Assembly: GCA_964508055.1 (NCBI GenBank)
Contig: CAZDRI010000038.1
Span: 1 to 10,251, forward strand
Reading direction: 5' to 3'
From: CAZDRI01 sp964508055
Lineage (GTDB): Bacteria; Pseudomonadota; Gammaproteobacteria; PS1; Pseudothioglobaceae
Length of the DNA: 10,251 nucleotides
The position numbers and the translations under genes were made by a program. Below, one piece after another: positions 6,778 through 10,251 of this stretch. The notes under the pieces are model-generated. The model ran no database searches and was not told the origin of the DNA. It saw nothing but the letters and a program-made list of their open reading frames with translations. Positions within the stretch are counted from its first letter, which is position 1, and each line of letters opens with the position of its first letter.

Positions 6778-8016
6778 ATGAATAACAGAAGAGTTGTAGT
6801 AACAGGATTAGGCATTGTTTCCCCTGTTGGTAATAATATTAAAGATTCTTGGGACAATATTATTAACGGCAAATCAGGAATAGATTATATAACCCATTTA
6901 GATATAGAAAACCAAAGTGTTAGTTTTGGTGGTTCAGTAAAAAATCTTGAAGTTGAAAAATATCTTGATAAAAAAGAAGCAAGAAAAATGGATGTCTTTA
7001 TCCATTACGGCTTAATAGCAGCTATTCAAGCAATAGAGGATGCAGGTTTAGAGGTAGATGAGGCTAGTGCTGATAGAATTGGAGTTGCTATTGGTGCGGG
7101 TATTGGCGGTTTGGATAGTATTGAAAAAACTACAATGTTATTTAATAAAAAAGGCCCGCGACGAATTTCTCCATTTTTTGTGCCTTCAAGTATTATCAAT
7201 ATGATTTCAGGCAACCTTTCTATTATGTATGGTTTTAAAGGCCCTAACTTTGCAATTGTTACAGCTTGTACTACAGGGACACATAATATAGGTGATGCGG
7301 CAAGGATAATAGAATATGGTGATGCAGATGTTATGATTGCTGGAGGGGCAGAAATGGCAACTACTAATTGTGGACTTGGCGGTTTTGCCGCTGCACATGC
7401 ATTATCTAAAAGAAATGACGCTCCAAAGACAGCATCTAGACCTTGGGATATAGATAGAGATGGTTTTGTTTTAGCTGATGGTGCGGGAGTATTAGTATTA
7501 GAAGAATATGAAAGAGCTAAAAAAAGAGGTGCAAATATTTATGCTGAAGTATTAGGTTATGGCATGAACGCTGACGCATACCATATAACTTTACCTTCAA
7601 AAGGAGGGGAAGGTGCAGCAAAATGTATGCTAAACAGTATTAAAAATGCTAAATTAAACCCAAGTGATATTGACTATATTAACGCTCATGGGACATCTAC
7701 TCCAGCAGGAGATATTGCAGAAACTCAAGCATTAAAAGCGGCATTAGGTGAGCATGCTTACGATATAGCAGTAAGTTCTACAAAGTCAATGACAGGACAT
7801 TTATTAGGCGCAGCTGGAGGTGTTGAAGCAATTTTTACCACTTTAGCAATTAAAGAGCAAATAGCACCGCCGACTATCAATATATTTAATCAAGATCCTG
7901 AATGTGATTTAGATTATGTTGCTAATTCTGCAAGAAAAATAAAAATAAAGCATGCTATTTCTAATTCTTTTGGTTTTGGTGGAACAAACGGCAGTTTATT
8001 GTTTTCTAAAATTTAA
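6778..8016 (+). CDS. fabF: 3-oxoacyl-ACP synthase II
   Basis: FabF (KAS II) condenses malonyl-ACP with acyl-ACP to elongate fatty acids, including the C16:1 to C18:1 step. The 412-aa length fits the family. The catalytic triad is at the standard positions: Cys164 in TACTTGTHNIG, His304 in NAHGTSTPAGD and His341 in STKSMTGHLLGAAGG, with Lys336 nearby. The N-terminus RRVVVTGLGIVSPVGN and the C-terminal NSFGFGGTNGSL are typical. The ATG at 6778 matches the family start, but no Shine-Dalgarno is visible. The active-site region reads ACTTGTH where E. coli has ACATGTH, a minor change. It is downstream of acpP but separated by a terminator, and convergent with the next gene. Confidence 0.97.
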   Translation: MNNRRVVVTGLGIVSPVGNNIKDSWDNIINGKSGIDYITHLDIENQSVSFGGSVKNLEVEKYLDKKEARKMDVFIHYGLIAAIQAIEDAGLEVDEASADRIGVAIGAGIGGLDSIEKTTMLFNKKGPRRISPFFVPSSIINMISGNLSIMYGFKGPNFAIVTACTTGTHNIGDAARIIEYGDADVMIAGGAEMATTNCGLGGFAAAHALSKRNDAPKTASRPWDIDRDGFVLADGAGVLVLEEYERAKKRGANIYAEVLGYGMNADAYHITLPSKGGEGAAKCMLNSIKNAKLNPSDIDYINAHGTSTPAGDIAETQALKAALGEHAYDIAVSSTKSMTGHLLGAAGGVEAIFTTLAIKEQIAPPTINIFNQDPECDLDYVANSARKIKIKHAISNSFGFGGTNGSLLFSKI

Positions 8017-8175
8017 AAGACCACAGCATTAGGTTAGATTAGGGCTGAGGTTTGGGGAATGGAAAAAATAATATTCTCCATAAGTTATTGATATAGCTTC
8101 CCTTCCCCAAATGAACAATTTGGTAAGGCTAATACTAAGTGCGTTTTTTGCGCTTATGAATTGGTCTTTTTAATT
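8010..8175. other. Structured intergenic inverted repeat spanning two convergent stop codons
   Basis: The arms 8015-8023 (aaaagacca) and 8162-8170 (tggtctttt) pair perfectly, and the match extends to 8010-8023/8162-8175 with one mismatch. Each arm overlaps the stop codon of the adjacent convergent gene. Inside are a second stem 8035-8042/8129-8137 (tagattag against ctaatacta, one bulge), a G-rich stem 8051-8059/8103-8111 (tttggggaa/ttccccaaa), and a hairpin 8137-8155 (aagtgc/gcgctt with one G-U). An alternative hairpin 8107-8123 (ccaaat/atttgg) competes with the G-rich stem. The whole could be an elaborate bidirectional terminator, a structured small RNA, or a short non-autonomous repeat element. 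No coding potential was seen. The 6S-like rod shape (closing stem, bubble with a small hairpin, upper stem) is only topological resemblance. Confidence 0.5.
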
Positions 8176-9030
8176 ATAAAAGCCGGTCCTATTATTATTT
8201 TTATCTCGCTTAAATCTAGCATAACTTAATTGATATTGCTCAGGTTTTTGTTTTATTATATCTTCAATAATATTATTCATAATAAGACAATCATCATAAA
8301 TATTATTTGTGGTAGATAATATATTTAATTCTTTTAAATGTATTTGATATCCTTTAGCATATGCTAACCTCTCAGCCCAAACAGACACAACTTTGGCATT
8401 ATTTTTTCTTGCAAGTTTGCATAATAGTGTCATAGTTTGGGCATCTCTTTTAAAAAAAGGTACAAATATTCCATTACCTGAGCCTGGATTTTGGTCTGGC
8501 AAAATACCAATAGAGTTTCCATTAGCTAAAGCTCTTTGCAATTTTATAACTCCAACTCTATCGGCTTTTGCTAATTTATAGCCTTTTGACTCCCTAGCCT
8601 TTACTAGTAGATTATCCATTTTTTTATTTTTTAAAGGTAGATATAAGATAGTCATGTTTAGCTTTTGTGCCAAATAGTTACCAACAATCTCCCAACATCC
8701 CATATGTGGAGCTAAAAAAATAATGGGCTTTTTAGATTCTAAAATGTCTTTATTGATTACATATTTTATTTTATTTAGAGAATAACTTAATGGTGCAAAC
8801 CATACTTTACCGACTTCAGTAATAGTTTTGCCTAACTCAATTAGGTTTTTTTTAAGAAGCAAATTTTTTTCTATACTTGATAGTTCAGGAAAGCATAAGT
8901 TTATATTTATTCTAGTTATTTTCTTAGCTTCAGTTTTAAAAATATATAAATAATTACCAATTAGATAGCCTATAAAATGGTTAATACTTAGAGGTAAATA
9001 CGCAAAAAGTTTTAAAATTATTTTAACCAT
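8170..9030 (-). CDS. LpxL/HtrB-family lipid A acyltransferase
   Basis: The family transfers acyl chains from acyl-ACP to Kdo2-lipid IV(A) at the inner face of the inner membrane. The 286-aa length is typical (about 290-310). Visible motifs are the N-terminal hydrophobic segment around ILKLFAYLPLSINHFIGYLIG, RININLCFPEL (R40), the catalytic HX4E in APHMGCWE (H109, E114), ARESKGYKL, and GILPDQNPGSGNGIFVPFF, where D and Q are conserved. The C-terminal PEQYQLSYARFK corresponds to the usual PEQYLWxHRRFK. Secondary versus late acyltransferase (LpxL or LpxM type) cannot be decided from the sequence. Its ATG overlaps the upstream TtcA-like gene by 8 nt (ATGGTTAA), suggesting translational coupling. 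The product is consistent with a Gram-negative outer membrane carrying acylated lipid A. Confidence 0.9.
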   Translation of the reverse strand: MVKIILKLFAYLPLSINHFIGYLIGNYLYIFKTEAKKITRININLCFPELSSIEKNLLLKKNLIELGKTITEVGKVWFAPLSYSLNKIKYVINKDILESKKPIIFLAPHMGCWEIVGNYLAQKLNMTILYLPLKNKKMDNLLVKARESKGYKLAKADRVGVIKLQRALANGNSIGILPDQNPGSGNGIFVPFFKRDAQTMTLLCKLARKNNAKVVSVWAERLAYAKGYQIHLKELNILSTTNNIYDDCLIMNNIIEDIIKQKPEQYQLSYARFKRDKNNNRTGFYN

Positions 9031-9760
9031 TTACCTTATCTAAAATTGGTTTCATAGCATTTAAGAGGTTTGGGTATAAATTAGGGTTTCTTTTCTCTTC
9101 ATTAAGAAGCAATTGTTTGAAATATTCTCTTTCTGTAGGTTTTCTAAAACATGCTGGACAATTGTCCATAATTATTGGGAAATTAGCCTTTTTTGCAAAA
9201 TTCTCAAGTTGCCTTTCTCTTACAAATACTAGAGGCCTTATAATACGGATATCTTTGTCATTATTTATATAATTAGCTTTCATAGTTTGAATTTTTCCAT
9301 TATGACATATAGACATAAAAAGACTTTCGCTAAAGTCATCTAAATGCTGTCCAAGGGCTAATACATTATAACCTTCACGACGGGCGACTTTATACATAAG
9401 ACCTCGTTTCAACCTAGCACAAAAAGAACAATAAGAATTGCCCTTCATATTTTTTTTAGCCATATCTAAAATAGGAAAACTTTCTAAAAAAAACTTAGTA
9501 CCAATATTTTTGAAGTACTTTGTTAATTTTTTTGGATTAAAGCCCTTTATTTCAGGGTCAATGGTAACAACACCAATTTCATAATCTATTGGAGCATATT
9601 TTTTAAAATGAGTTAATATATTAAAAAGGCTTAAAGAATCTTTACCCCCAGAAACCGCAACTAATACTTTATCGCCATCTTTAATTAATTTGTAATTGTA
9701 AATAGCACGGCCAACAGGTTTTAATAATAGTTTAGGAGGTTTTATATCCCATACAGCCAT
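9023..9760 (-). CDS. TtcA-like PP-loop ATPase with paired CxxC motifs
   Basis: This 245-aa protein belongs to the TtcA/TilS-type PP-loop superfamily, which adenylates tRNA bases or other substrates for thiolation. The PP-loop SGGKDS is at 37-42. C111-x2-C114 lies in YCSFCARLKRG, matching E. coli TtcA TCSLCSRLRRG, and C201-x2-C204 in NCPACF matches its NLC region; in TtcA these cysteines hold an Fe-S cluster. It is shorter than E. coli TtcA (311 aa) and diverges in the GQHLDDFSES block (E. coli GHHRDDILQT). 2-Thiocytidine-32 synthesis is therefore possible, but a different paralogous substrate is equally plausible. The start has AAGGCGG (9766-9772) six nt upstream. It overlaps the M61 fragment by 19 nt and the acyltransferase gene by 8 nt. 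Confidence 0.85.
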   Translation of the reverse strand: MAVWDIKPPKLLLKPVGRAIYNYKLIKDGDKVLVAVSGGKDSLSLFNILTHFKKYAPIDYEIGVVTIDPEIKGFNPKKLTKYFKNIGTKFFLESFPILDMAKKNMKGNSYCSFCARLKRGLMYKVARREGYNVLALGQHLDDFSESLFMSICHNGKIQTMKANYINNDKDIRIIRPLVFVRERQLENFAKKANFPIIMDNCPACFRKPTEREYFKQLLLNEEKRNPNLYPNLLNAMKPILDKVNG

Positions 9761-10200
9761 TTTTTCCGCCTTTTAATATTATGTTTTTTAAGTTTTAGCT
9801 TGGCAAATTTTTTATTGCTAGCTTGTAATTTTAAATTAATATGTTTTAATTCCTTTCTTCTAAAAATAGTTATTTTTATTTTTTGTCCCAGAGGATATTT
9901 GCTAATTTCACTAACGAGGTTGTTTTCATTAACCTCTATATCATTAATAGCAATTATTTTATCACCTACAGCCAAAGCAAATTTTTTAGAATAAGAGCTA
10001 GCATCAATTCTTTTAATAACAGCAAAATCATTTTTACTGCTTGTTGTTATACTTAAAGAAGGTTTATTTTTATTTTTGAGTTTTTGCTTAAAGTCTATCC
10101 CAACATAATCAAAGCACTCTTTTAAAGGTAGTTCTTTTAATCCATATAAATAATCAGCAAAAAAATCAGCATTAATTTTATTAGCAGGTATTTTGTATAT
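9742..10200 (-). pseudogene. C-terminal PDZ fragment of an M61-type (glycyl aminopeptidase-like) peptidase
   Basis: The frame encodes about 152 residues: FFADYLYGLKELPLKECFDYVG, which matches the end of the M61 catalytic region (typically YxxGTxELPL), then a PDZ-like domain containing VGDKIIAINDIEVNENN and PLGQKIKITIFRRKEL. M61 metallopeptidases are around 600 aa with an HExxH zinc motif in the N-terminal two-thirds; that part is missing. Upstream, the frame runs into the IS30-like end and meets a stop (TGA) at 10213-10215 inside it. No ATG lies in frame; the first plausible start is a TTG at 9975, inside the PDZ domain. The frame has no internal stops, so the break may be recent. The downstream genes overlap it, so it probably headed their operon. 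Confidence 0.8.
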
Positions 10201-10251
10201 GGTGGATTCAACTCATAAGTGCACCACACCCAATTGACTAGCGTTTATACC
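10200..10251 (+). mobile_element. Left-hand end of an IS30-like insertion sequence (partial)
   Basis: Positions 10200-10227 are the inverted counterpart of 39-66 (23 of 28 identical, 13-bp perfect core taagtgcaccac plus a preceding base). The terminal block tggattcaac resembles the TGTAGATTCAA start that I recall for IS30-family ends. The 24 nt beyond the repeat differ from the DNA beyond the left repeat, as expected if this is the opposite end of the same kind of element. If so, the copy here runs rightward, in the same orientation as the left copy. The insertion interrupts the M61-type peptidase gene. The element's coding part lies outside the window. Confidence 0.6.

Noticed and set aside
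8017..8169. tRNA, SRP RNA or tmRNA in the fabF/acyltransferase gap
   Set aside because: No cloverleaf, no GGAA-capped SRP helix with the conserved internal-loop sequence, and no tmRNA-like ends on either strand. A structured RNA remains possible but unnamed.

Overview
The window looks like a piece of the chromosome of a very AT-rich gammaproteobacterium that fixes CO2 through the Calvin cycle. The gammaproteobacterial assignment rests on an E. coli-like GyrB (797 aa, with the long insert before its C-terminal motif), ParE, AcpP, FabF and an LpxL/HtrB-type acyltransferase. Autotrophy rests on a proteobacterial class I phosphoribulokinase with every key residue in place. Low G+C, gene decay and insertion-sequence scars together suggest a host-associated or streamlined sulfur-oxidiser-like lineage (SUP05/Thioglobus or bivalve-symbiont type). 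That placement is inference and was not tested.

Left part (1-4249, + strand). The first ~66 bases are the end of an IS30-like insertion sequence. It has cut off the N-terminus of recF, and recF has also lost most of its interior. What survives of recF carries a perfect 16-bp parS-type palindrome and, at its last codons, an extended -10 promoter for gyrB. gyrB, prk and purE then follow with gaps of 14 and 21 nt and look like one transcription unit.

Middle (4250-8016, + strand). After a 182-nt AT-rich gap comes parE, so both type II topoisomerase B subunits lie within about 1.6 kb of each other. acpP has its own likely promoter and a good Shine-Dalgarno. A strong intrinsic terminator separates it from fabF, which begins 27 nt after the stem ends; this probably lets ACP be made in excess of the ketosynthase.

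Right part (8017-10251). fabF converges on a minus-strand operon. The 153-nt gap between them is unusually structured: a long inverted repeat spans both stop codons and encloses nested stems. The minus-strand operon reads, in transcription order: the C-terminal PDZ end of an M61-type peptidase (5' end destroyed by an IS30-like end at 10200-10227), a TtcA-like PP-loop/Fe-S protein, and an LpxL/HtrB-like lipid A acyltransferase. Its genes overlap by 19 and 8 nt. The two IS-like ends match each other over 28 nt as inverted repeats (23 identical), so the window is bounded on both sides by what appears to be the same insertion sequence.

No tRNA, rRNA, CRISPR array or defence/secretion cluster was seen. 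The unusual content is mainly genome decay around retained cis-acting sites, gene order, and one unexplained structured intergenic element.
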